A stretch of DNA of 64,000 nt from Sphingomonas sp. FARSPH (GTDB lineage: Bacteria; Pseudomonadota; Alphaproteobacteria; Sphingomonadales; Sphingomonadaceae), in the NCBI RefSeq assembly GCF_003355005.1, contig NZ_CP029985.1:124001-188000 (forward strand), in the 5' to 3' direction. Positions 1 to 6,088 of this stretch are shown piece after piece. The notes below the pieces were generated by a model that had not been told where the DNA came from, did not search any database, and saw only the letters and a program-made list of their open reading frames with translations. The translations under genes were made by a program, and so were the position numbers. Position 1 is the stretch's first letter. Each line of letters starts with the position of its first letter.

Positions 1-1115
1 GGCTTGCGGGCGTGTGCGCGATGTTCATGCTGGGCGCGATCGTCTCGGGCGTCATCACCCACAAGCGGATCTTCGCGGACCTGTTCACGCTGCGCTGGAA
101 CAAGGGGCAGCGCAGCTGGCTCGACGCGCACAACGTCGCCGCGGTGCTCGCCCTTCCCTACCATGCGATGATCACCTACACCGGCCTGCTGACGCTCATA
201 ACGCTGTACATGCCGTGGCCGGTCGCCGCCAATTACACGGATCCCGCCACCTTCGCGCAGGCGATATACGGCACGCCGCCGGACGAGGCGGCGAGCGGAC
301 GACGCGTGCCGACGATCGCGGTCGGCGCCCTTGCCGCCGACGCCGCCCGGCGCTGGGGTGCGCCGCCGGCGCTGATGATCGTCAGCAACCCGGGCGATGC
401 CGCGGCGCAGGTCACCTTCGCCCGCTCCGCGCGCGATACGATCGGCGCGCGGGCGACGACGCTGACCTATGCGGGCGTGACCGGGCGGCTGCTGAGGGAG
501 GGTGGCGGCACCGGCCCCGCGCTGTCGACCGCGGGCGTGATGCTGGGTCTGCACGTCGCGCAATTCGCGGGACCGGCGCTGCGCTGGACCTTGTTCCTGC
601 TCGGCCTGACCGGGACGACGATGGTCGGTACCGGACTTCTCCTGTGGACCAGCGCGCGGCGTCGTCCCGGCGCGGCCCCCTTCTCGGGACTGCGTCTGGT
701 CGAGCGGCTCAACATCGCGACGATCGTCGGCTTCCCCGTCGGCATGGCGGCGTATCTGCTCGCCAATCGCCTGATCCCCGCCGACCTTGCCGGTCGCGCC
801 GATCTGGAGGTGCAGGCAATGTTCTGGACCTGGGGCGTCGTCGCGCTGGCGCAACTCGTCCGGCCGGCGCGGCGCGCGTGGCGCGAGGGCTTCTTGCTTG
901 CTGCCATCGCCTATGCCGCGGTTCCGCTCACCAACACGCTGACCACGGCGCGTGGCCTGCCGCGCTCGCTGGTCGAGGGCGACATGGCATTCGCCGCATT
1001 CGATATCGCGATGCTCGCCATCGCATCGTTGTTCGCACTCGCCGCCTGGCGCGCGGGCAAGGCGGCGGGAACGAAGCCACGCCGCAAATCCCGCTCGGAG
1101 ACGATACATGTTTGA
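1..1115 (+). CDS. PepSY-associated TM domain protein, 5' end cut by window
   Basis: This is the C-terminal part of a PepSY/PiuB-type inner-membrane protein; the frame is open from the first bases, so the true start lies left of the window. About 370 residues are visible. Predicted membrane segments lie near the N-terminal part (motif GAIVSGVITHKRIF), around LPYHAMITYTGLL, and in three or four hydrophobic stretches toward the C-terminus. The HKRIF, DAHN and YHAMITYTG motifs are typical of the family, which sits next to siderophore receptors and is thought to take part in ferric-iron reduction or release at the membrane. It overlaps the next gene by 8 bp, so the two are probably one operon. The family is clear; the exact substrate is not. 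Confidence 0.8.
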   Translation, partial: LAGVCAMFMLGAIVSGVITHKRIFADLFTLRWNKGQRSWLDAHNVAAVLALPYHAMITYTGLLTLITLYMPWPVAANYTDPATFAQAIYGTPPDEAASGRRVPTIAVGALAADAARRWGAPPALMIVSNPGDAAAQVTFARSARDTIGARATTLTYAGVTGRLLREGGGTGPALSTAGVMLGLHVAQFAGPALRWTLFLLGLTGTTMVGTGLLLWTSARRRPGAAPFSGLRLVERLNIATIVGFPVGMAAYLLANRLIPADLAGRADLEVQAMFWTWGVVALAQLVRPARRAWREGFLLAAIAYAAVPLTNTLTTARGLPRSLVEGDMAFAAFDIAMLAIASLFALAAWRAGKAAGTKPRRKSRSETIHV

Positions 1116-1452
1116 AGCTGGCACCCTGTCCGCGCTCGCCTGGCTGCTGCTCGCCGGCGCGTCGTTTCGCCACCGGCAGGCGGCAGGATCGCCCGCGCCG
1201 CACGAAGCGCGGATGCTGCAAGTCGCCGCCGCAGCGATCGTGGTGATCGCAATCACCCGCTGCGGCACGGATATCGATGGTGAAGGCATCGTGCGGATGC
1301 TCGCCGGCGCGTCGGTCGCTGGCATCATCGTGGTGCTGGCGCTATCGGCCGCTGCGACGCGCGCACTCGCGCCTGTCCGCCTGCTGCTCCGCGTCGTCCG
1401 CAAGAGGGCGGATCATGGTGCGCAGCCGACCGAAGCAGCCCCCGCGCGCTGA
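1108..1452 (+). CDS. small hydrophobic membrane protein (DUF3325-like)
   Basis: This is a 114-residue protein whose ATG lies inside the last codons of the upstream PepSY gene (8-bp overlap). It has three hydrophobic segments, near residues 5-18, 40-52 and 68-88, with short charged links. Its size, hydrophobic pattern and position directly after a PepSY membrane protein resemble DUF3325 proteins, which accompany PepSY proteins in TonB/siderophore loci. I base this on context more than on a sequence signature. The start was chosen because translation is coupled to the upstream stop; a longer open frame exists upstream but would lie wholly inside the PepSY gene. Confidence 0.55.
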   Translation: MFEAGTLSALAWLLLAGASFRHRQAAGSPAPHEARMLQVAAAAIVVIAITRCGTDIDGEGIVRMLAGASVAGIIVVLALSAAATRALAPVRLLLRVVRKRADHGAQPTEAAPAR

Positions 1453-1455
1453 CGC

Positions 1456-1490
1456 GAAAAGGGCGCGGGAGGCATGCCGCCCGCGCCCTC
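1456..1490 (-). terminator. Rho-independent terminator of rplS operon
   Basis: Ten-bp perfect stem (AGGGCGCGGG / CCCGCGCCCT, 1460-1469 and 1480-1489). On the minus strand the stem runs straight into TTTT, 34 bp after the rplS stop codon. The loop is itself partly palindromic (GGCATGCC). It may also stop the convergent plus-strand genes, although there is no T tract in that direction. Confidence 0.8.
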
Positions 1491-1523
1491 TCTGATCGTA
1501 CCGGACAGGCCCGGCGGGACCGA

Positions 1524-1916
1524 TTACTCGGCCGCCGCGGTGCCCTTTGCCGGACGCGTGTCGCGACGCTCGGCGATACGCGCCGACTTACCCGTGCGCC
1601 CGCGCAGGTAATAGAGCTTGGCGCGACGCACCGCGCCCTTGCGGACGACGTCGATCGAATCGATGTTCGGCGAATAGAGCGGGAAGACGCGCTCGACGCC
1701 CTCGCCGAAGCTGATCTTGCGGACGGTGAACGAGGAGCCCATGCCCTTGTTCGAACGTGCGATACACACGCCCTCATAATTCTGGACGCGGGTACGCTCG
1801 CCTTCGACGACCTTGACGCCGACCTTCAGCGTATCGCCCGGACGGAATTCGGGGATCGCGCGCTTGGCGGTCAGCTTTTCGATCTGCTCGGCTTCGAGCT
1901 GCTGGATCAGGTTCAT
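1524..1916 (-). CDS. rplS: 50S ribosomal protein L19
   Basis: A 130-residue L19, a protein at the 30S-50S interface. It starts MNLIQQLEAEQ and carries the conserved core motifs FRPGDTLKV, YEGVCIAR, FTVRKISFGEGVERVFP and KLYYLRGRTGKSARI. The C-terminal tail after the core is short and Ala/Lys rich. Its ATG overlaps the trmD stop codon in an ATGA arrangement, and an AAGGA ribosome-binding-like sequence lies at the end of trmD. It is the last gene of a vapB-vapC-trmD-rplS run and is followed by a strong terminator. Confidence 0.97.
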   Translation of the reverse strand: MNLIQQLEAEQIEKLTAKRAIPEFRPGDTLKVGVKVVEGERTRVQNYEGVCIARSNKGMGSSFTVRKISFGEGVERVFPLYSPNIDSIDVVRKGAVRRAKLYYLRGRTGKSARIAERRDTRPAKGTAAAE

Positions 1917-2647
1917 GTCACATCATCCTTCATGCGCCGCGCGCCAGAGGGAGGCTGGACCCGAGCACCCTCATGGCGCTCCCATAAGTCCGGCCTCCTT
2001 AGCCGTGTGTCGGTCTCGGCCATCGACTGACGCCAGGCCGCGATCCTCGCATGATCCCCCGATCGCAGCACTTCGGGGATCGTGCGCCCTTCCCATTCAT
2101 AGGGGCGGGTATATTGGGGATATTCGAGCAGCCCCGTCTCGAAGCTCTCGTCGTCCCCGCTGGAAGCCGCGCCCATTACGCCGGGAAGCAGCCGGATGCA
2201 AGCGTCGAGCAGCACCAGTGCCCCCATCTCGCCGCCCGACAGGATATAGTCGCCGATCGACACCTGCTCGATGCTCCGCGCCTCGAACAGACGCTCGTCG
2301 AACCCCTCGAACCGGCCACACAGCACGACGACGCCCGGCCCGCGGGCGAGATCACGGACGCGCGCCTGGGTCAACGGTGTGCCGCGCGGCGTCATCGCCA
2401 GGGTCGGGCGGTCGTCCGCGACGCTATCGACCGCCGCGGCGAGCACGTCGGCGCGCAGCACCATGCCGGCGCCGCCGCCCGCGGGTGTGTCGTCGACCGA
2501 GCGGTGCCGGTCGGTCGCGAAGTCGCGAATCTGGACCGGATCGCAGGACCAGCCCCCTTCCCTGAGTGCGCGGCCGGCAAGCGACACGCCCAACGGGCCG
2601 GGAAACATCTCCGGGTAGAGTGTCAGAACGGTGGCGGCGAAGGTCAT
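1913..2647 (-). CDS. trmD: tRNA (guanine(37)-N1)-methyltransferase
   Basis: TrmD methylates G37 next to the anticodon of tRNAs for Leu, Pro and Arg, preventing +1 frameshifts; it is normally essential. The protein has 244 residues, the usual length. The SPOUT knot is visible in LCGRFEGFDERLFEA and SIGDYILSGGEMGALVL, and the C-terminal domain in YTRPYEWEGRTIPEVL. The open frame extends well upstream, but the family N-terminus (MTFAATVLTLYPEMFPG) fixes the ATG at 2647. That ATG overlaps the vapC stop as ATGA, and no strong Shine-Dalgarno is visible, so its translation may depend on vapC. The stop overlaps the rplS start. The usual partner rimM is about 2.3 kb away instead of adjacent. Confidence 0.96.
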   Translation of the reverse strand: MTFAATVLTLYPEMFPGPLGVSLAGRALREGGWSCDPVQIRDFATDRHRSVDDTPAGGGAGMVLRADVLAAAVDSVADDRPTLAMTPRGTPLTQARVRDLARGPGVVVLCGRFEGFDERLFEARSIEQVSIGDYILSGGEMGALVLLDACIRLLPGVMGAASSGDDESFETGLLEYPQYTRPYEWEGRTIPEVLRSGDHARIAAWRQSMAETDTRLRRPDLWERHEGARVQPPSGARRMKDDVT

Positions 2648-3033
2648 TGGGTCCAGTTTTCCACGATCAAGCCGGGAATGTCGGCGAAGTCGCGCGTGTT
2701 GTTGGTCACGAGCACATGGCCTAGCGCCAGCGCATGCGCCGCGAGCAGCCGGTCGAAGCTGCCGCGCCGTACCGGGGAGAAGGCCGCAAACTGGCCGTAG
2801 CGCTCCGCGGCTGCACGATCGAAGTCGTGGACGCGCAGGATGCTGACGAAAATGTCGACACGCGCCTCGTCTGCGGCATCCGCCTCGGGACGCTGGGCGC
2901 CGAAGCGCAACTCGGCGAGCGTGATCGACGAAATGCCCATGTCGCGGCCGTTCTGCGCGCGAATCCGTGACCGCAACGTGGCACTGCGGGCAAAGGCGAA
3001 ATCCAGGCAGACGTTGGTGTCGAGCAAATACAT
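2644..3033 (-). CDS. vapC: VapC-type PIN-domain ribonuclease toxin
   Basis: A 129-residue PIN-domain endoribonuclease, the toxin of a type II toxin-antitoxin pair. The acidic Mg-binding residues are present: Asp5 in YLLDTNV, Glu41 in ITLAELRFG, Asp94 in SFDRLLAAHAL and Asp115 in TNNTRDF. The ending TNNTRDFADIPGLIVENW is typical of the VapC subgroup whose studied members cut initiator tRNA; the target here is inferred. The ATG shares a base with the vapB stop (TGATG), and its TGA overlaps the trmD start. No frameshift or missing catalytic residue is seen, so the toxin should be active. Confidence 0.93.
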   Translation of the reverse strand: MYLLDTNVCLDFAFARSATLRSRIRAQNGRDMGISSITLAELRFGAQRPEADAADEARVDIFVSILRVHDFDRAAAERYGQFAAFSPVRRGSFDRLLAAHALALGHVLVTNNTRDFADIPGLIVENWTQ

Positions 3034-3302
3034 CAGGCTGCCTGGCCGTGCGAGGCCCCGTCCCAATCGCGTGCGTCCTGATCGATATCGCCGCGCCCGC
3101 CGGCCATGAACCCCGGCGAGAAAGCCCCGTACAGACTGTCGAGAATCGTTGCGGCGTCACTATCGCGCCAGAAGCTGCACGTTCCGTCGGCATGGGTGAC
3201 GATCGTCACATCATCGCCTTCCGAAAGACCAACGCCCTTGGGCAGGCGCAACGCCACCGAATTGCCCGACTTGAACACCTTGGCGCGATATTCGTTACCC
3301 AT
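3033..3302 (-). CDS. vapB: VapB-type antitoxin, AbrB/MazE fold
   Basis: An 89-residue antitoxin. The N-terminal half is a swapped-hairpin AbrB/MazE DNA-binding domain (YRAKVFKSGNSVALRLPKG), and the acidic C-terminal half, ending GDIDQDARDWDG, should wrap around and inhibit VapC. Such proteins bind their own promoter. Two palindromes lie 9-32 bp upstream of the start (see that entry). GGAGG sits just before the ATG. It is the first gene of a four-gene overlapping run that includes trmD and rplS. Confidence 0.92.
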   Translation of the reverse strand: MGNEYRAKVFKSGNSVALRLPKGVGLSEGDDVTIVTHADGTCSFWRDSDAATILDSLYGAFSPGFMAGGRGDIDQDARDWDGASHGQAA

Positions 3303-3310
3303 GACGGCCT

Positions 3311-3334
3311 CCGTATCTACGGGATGTATATACA
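3311..3334 (-). promoter_or_regulatory. putative VapBC operator: two adjacent palindromes
   Basis: CCGTA-TC-TACGG (3311-3322) and the perfect 10-bp palindrome TGTATATACA (3325-3334) lie in the 54-bp gap between the divergent starts of vapB and the flavoprotein gene. VapB/VapC complexes typically bind short AT-rich palindromes over the -10 region. The operator role is inferred from symmetry and position; binding here could affect both divergent transcripts. Confidence 0.55.
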
Positions 3335-3356
3335 GGCGCGAAGGGGTTCAAGCGGG

Positions 3357-4265
3357 ATGGACGATTGCATCATCATCGGGGCGGGGCCGGCCGGGCTGAC
3401 CGCCGCCATCTACCTCGCGCGTTTTCATCTTTCGATCCGGCTGTTCGACAGCGGATCGAGCCGGGCGGCGATGATCCCGTGCACGCGCAACCATGCCGGC
3501 TATCCGGAGGGAATCGCGGGCAAGGACCTGCTGCACCGGATGCGCGCGCAGGCGGAACGCTATGGCGCGGTGCGCGAGGCGGTGAAGGTCACGGCGATCG
3601 AGCCGGACGGAGACGGTTTTCGCGTCCGCACCGATCACGGCAGCTATCCGGCGCGGACGGTGCTGCTGGCAACGGGCGTCGTCAATCACCGGCCGGAGGG
3701 GTTGCTGCCGGACGTGCACGATCCGGCGCTGGCGCGCGGCCTGCTGCGCTATTGCCCGATCTGCGACGGCTATGAGGTCACCGACACGAAGGTCGGGGTG
3801 ATCGGGACCGGCGAGCATGGCATGCGCGAGGCGCTGTTCCTGCGCGGCTATACGAGCGACGTGACGCTGATCGCGCCGGAGGCGGGACATCGGCTCGACG
3901 CGGCCTGCACGCGGGCCCTGGACGAGGCGGGCATCGCGCGCATCGACGGCCCGTGCGGCGGCTGGGCGATCGAGGGCGACAGGTTGGCGCTCGATACCGC
4001 GCAGGGGCGGATGGCGTTCGACAGCGTCTATCCGGCGCTCGGTTCGCGCATCCGGTCGCATCTGGCGATCGCGGCGGGGGCGCTGGCGACCGGCGAGGGA
4101 TGCCTGGAGGTCGACGATCATCAGCGCACCAGCGTGCCGGGCCTGTTCGCCGCGGGGGACGTGGTGAAGGGGCTGGACCAGATCAGCCATGCGATGGGCG
4201 AAGCCGGCGTCGCGGCGACGACGATCCGCAATCTGCTGAGCGAGCGCAGGCCGATCCGGCGGTAG
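3357..4265 (+). CDS. thioredoxin reductase-like FAD/NAD(P)-dependent oxidoreductase
   Basis: A 302-residue two-dinucleotide-domain flavoprotein. It has the FAD motif GAGPAGLTAAIYLAR at the N-terminus, a CPICDG redox site near residue 140 (the position of CATCDG in TrxB), a second nucleotide motif GTGEHGMREALFL, and the closing FAD motif LFAAGDVV. The CxxC pair supports disulfide reduction or a related thiol function. The second motif deviates from the usual GGGNSA of TrxB, so it may be a paralogue rather than the housekeeping enzyme. It is divergent from vapB and sits between rimM and trmD, breaking that operon. The start follows the family N-terminus; the open frame upstream of it is non-coding. 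Confidence 0.85.
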   Translation: MDDCIIIGAGPAGLTAAIYLARFHLSIRLFDSGSSRAAMIPCTRNHAGYPEGIAGKDLLHRMRAQAERYGAVREAVKVTAIEPDGDGFRVRTDHGSYPARTVLLATGVVNHRPEGLLPDVHDPALARGLLRYCPICDGYEVTDTKVGVIGTGEHGMREALFLRGYTSDVTLIAPEAGHRLDAACTRALDEAGIARIDGPCGGWAIEGDRLALDTAQGRMAFDSVYPALGSRIRSHLAIAAGALATGEGCLEVDDHQRTSVPGLFAAGDVVKGLDQISHAMGEAGVAATTIRNLLSERRPIRR

Positions 4266-4462
4266 CGGGGGGTTTTGAAAGGTCGCAGTGTTTAGGGGGG
4301 TAAATCGAGCCACCTCCCTTATTTATCAAGGCTTTAGCAAGTTTAGAAAGTCGCACTCCGTGTAGGTCGGGAGGAGGCGCCGAAGCCACAAATTCGGTGG
4401 AGGCGGGTATTGGTCGGGACGCCTCTCTGGAGAGGGCGGACGGAGTTTATCCCCACGTAGTA

Positions 4463-4553
4463 ATGCCGGACGTGTTCCGGCATCCACCTTTCCGCGCAAC
4501 CCGACCGTGGATCAATTGCGGAACCGTGGATGCCGGAACACGTCCGGGATGAC
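4463..4553. repeat. REP-like doublet (inverted pair)
   Basis: ATGCCGGA-cgtgt-TCCGGCAT at 4463-4483 is a hairpin. Its reverse complement recurs from about 4528 (GGATGCCGGAACACGTCC). The two copies face each other across about 45 bp, so they can also form a longer stem. The family recurs at 7.8-8.05, 10.3, 12.9, 30.5, 32.9, 35.4 and 39.8 kb. Confidence 0.8.
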
Positions 4554-4578
4554 GGGAGAAGGTAGGGCGGTCTACTGT

Positions 4579-4610
4579 CGTCCGTCTCCGTCTCCGTCTC
4601 CGGCTCCGTC
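4579..4610. repeat. hexamer tandem repeat (CCGTCT)n
   Basis: About five imperfect copies of a CCGTCT/TCCGTC unit in the rimM-flavoprotein spacer. It is non-coding and could vary in copy number between strains. Confidence 0.7.
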
Positions 4611-4687
4611 ACAGCAGCCCGCACGCGGGCCGTGGGGCAGACAGGAGCGCGGTTGTTCATGCTGCTGTGATCGCGGGCGTCGCGTAG

Positions 4688-4713
4688 CTGGGCCCCGGCC
4701 TACGCCGGGGAAG
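4688..4713. repeat. single REP-like hairpin
   Basis: CTGGGCCCCGGCC-ta-cgCCGGGG matches the orphan arm of the REP family (GGGTCCCGGC...GCCGGGG) but lacks the GATGAC end and a facing partner, suggesting a decayed copy. Confidence 0.55.
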
Positions 4714-4924
4714 GGCATGAGGCACGCGGTGAGCCGTTCACGGTGAGGATGGCGGGTAGTGCCACGGGCGCCCGCGGCGGAAGAAGGCCTTTCCGGACCG
4801 CCGTAGGTCGCGACACGCGGTTCGACGCGTCGGTGTCTGATTGGGATCCACGATGGGAAAGAGGCGCGCCGTCCAAGCTTGCCGGTGCCCAATCATATGA
4901 CAGAAACGGACCGTTTTGTCCAGT

Positions 4925-5413
4925 CTATTCGACGAACGCCGGGTCGACGACCAGGCGTTCGGGCGACCAATCCGGCACGGCTTCAGGGCGCATCGGCACC
5001 ATGAAGCGCTTGCCCGTCGGGCGTTCGATCTCGATGACGTCGCCGGCGCCGAAATTCTCGACCAGGACGACACGGCCCAAGGTTTCGCCCTCCGGCGTTT
5101 CGACCGGCAGGCCGATCAGGTCGGCGTGATAATATTCGCCCTCACCAAGCGGCGGCAGCGCGCTGCGCGGGACGGTGAGTTCGGTGCCGCGCAGCGCCTC
5201 TGCCGCGGTGCGATCGGGCACTTCGGCGAAGCGCGCGATCGTGCCGTTGGGGCCGGCCTGCGCCGACTTCAGCGTCAGCGCACCACCATTGAACCGGCGG
5301 TAGCCCGCGATGTCGTCGGCGAAGACCTTGAGCCGCACCTGCCCATGGATGCCATGCGCGCCGACCACCACCGCCAGCGTGACGGTGGGCGCGCCATCCG
5401 CATCGCCGGACAC
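4925..5413 (-). CDS. rimM: ribosome maturation factor RimM
   Basis: RimM helps 30S assembly near the S19/16S 3' domain. The conserved N-terminal domain begins VTLAVVVGAHGIHGQVRLK and the PRC-barrel domain contains GEYYHADLIGLPVET and NFGAGDVIEIE. I chose the GTG at 5413 (162 residues, usual family length, GGGTGG just upstream). In-frame ATGs at 5470 and 5524 would add Pro/Lys-rich sequence unlike the family, and that DNA carries a separate acidic small ORF with a better ribosome-binding site. It follows rpsP as usual but is not adjacent to trmD. Confidence 0.92.
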   Translation of the reverse strand: MSGDADGAPTVTLAVVVGAHGIHGQVRLKVFADDIAGYRRFNGGALTLKSAQAGPNGTIARFAEVPDRTAAEALRGTELTVPRSALPPLGEGEYYHADLIGLPVETPEGETLGRVVLVENFGAGDVIEIERPTGKRFMVPMRPEAVPDWSPERLVVDPAFVE

Positions 5414-5429
5414 AGCGCCACCCGGGGCG

Positions 5430-5570
5430 TCAGGCCGCGGGACTGCCGTCGTCGCCGGCGGGGGCGTCATCTTCGCCTTCGGCGGGGTCGGTGTTGGAGA
5501 CCCCTTCGTTGCTGGCGTCTTCATCGTCCTCGGGTGCGGTGCGGGGATCGGGAAAGGGATCGTTGGCCAT
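5430..5570 (-). CDS. candidate 46-residue acidic protein between rpsP and rimM
   Basis: Open frame starting MANDPFPDPRTAPEDDEDAS and ending DDGSPAA, with about 13 Asp/Glu residues and no Lys. The ATG is preceded by AGGAGAG at good spacing, the best ribosome-binding site in this gap, and the stop lies 17 bp before the GTG chosen for rimM. I do not recognise the protein. It competes for the same DNA with possible rimM N-terminal extensions, which are in another frame; third-position GC does not separate them. Confidence 0.45.
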   Translation of the reverse strand: MANDPFPDPRTAPEDDEDASNEGVSNTDPAEGEDDAPAGDDGSPAA

Positions 5571-5636
5571 GGTGCGCTCTCCTGCGGATGAGGGAGGTCA
5601 ACGCACCATGGCGCAACGGGATGCCGAGCGTTCGGC

Positions 5637-6056
5637 TTACTCTGCGGTCGCTTCGGCTTCGGCGGCCGGCGCTTCTTCGGCCGGGGCGGCAGCAGCGGCG
5701 GCGGCCGCCTCTTCCTGCGCCTTCAGCTTCTCCGCACGCTCCTCGGCGCGCTCGGTGGCCTTCTCGCCCGGCTTGCCCTTGGTGGGGTTGCTGCGCGCGG
5801 CGCGCTCGCGAACGCCGGCGGCGTCGAGGAAGCGGGCGACGCGGTCGGTCGGCTGCGCGCCGTTCAACAGCCAGTGCTTGGCGCGCTCGGCGTCGAGCAC
5901 GATGCGCTTCTCGTCGTCCTTCTTGAGCAGCGGGTTGTAGTTGCCGATCTTCTCGATGAACTTGCCGTCGCGGGGGCTGCGCGCGTCGGCGACGACGATG
6001 CGATAATAGGGGCGCTTCTTCGAGCCACCACGCGACAGGCGAATGCTGAGTGCCAT
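5637..6056 (-). CDS. rpsP: 30S ribosomal protein S16
   Basis: A 139-residue S16. The core (MALSIRLSRGGSKKRPYYRI, SPRDGKFIEKIGNYNPL, WLLNGAQPTDRVARFL) spans about 85 residues. It is followed by a long Lys/Glu then Ala/Glu-rich tail of about 50 residues, longer than in E. coli (82 residues in total) but common in alphaproteobacteria. AAGGAAAG precedes the ATG. It is downstream of ffh with a 32-bp gap and probably cotranscribed. Confidence 0.97.
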   Translation of the reverse strand: MALSIRLSRGGSKKRPYYRIVVADARSPRDGKFIEKIGNYNPLLKKDDEKRIVLDAERAKHWLLNGAQPTDRVARFLDAAGVRERAARSNPTKGKPGEKATERAEERAEKLKAQEEAAAAAAAAPAEEAPAAEAEATAE

Positions 6057-6088
6057 TTTAGTCTATCTTTCCTTGCTAGATCAGTTGC

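Larger units (their letters stand above)
4266..4924. other. 659-bp gene-free spacer with repeats
   Basis: No supported gene on either strand. It holds a REP doublet (4463-4553), a hexamer tandem repeat (4579-4610) and a single REP-like hairpin (4688-4713), annotated separately. The last 200 bp before rimM hold no clear terminator; only a weak AAACGG/CCGTTT symmetry is seen near 4903-4916. Confidence 0.7.

Noticed and set aside
4903..4916. AAACGG-A-CCGTTT after rimM as a terminator.
   Set aside because: The loop is a single base, so it cannot form a stable hairpin; no T run follows on the minus strand.
5414..5524. N-terminal extensions of RimM starting at 5470 or 5524.
   Set aside because: The added residues are Pro/Lys-rich and unlike the family, and the DNA overlaps an ORF with a better ribosome-binding site. 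Not excluded fully.
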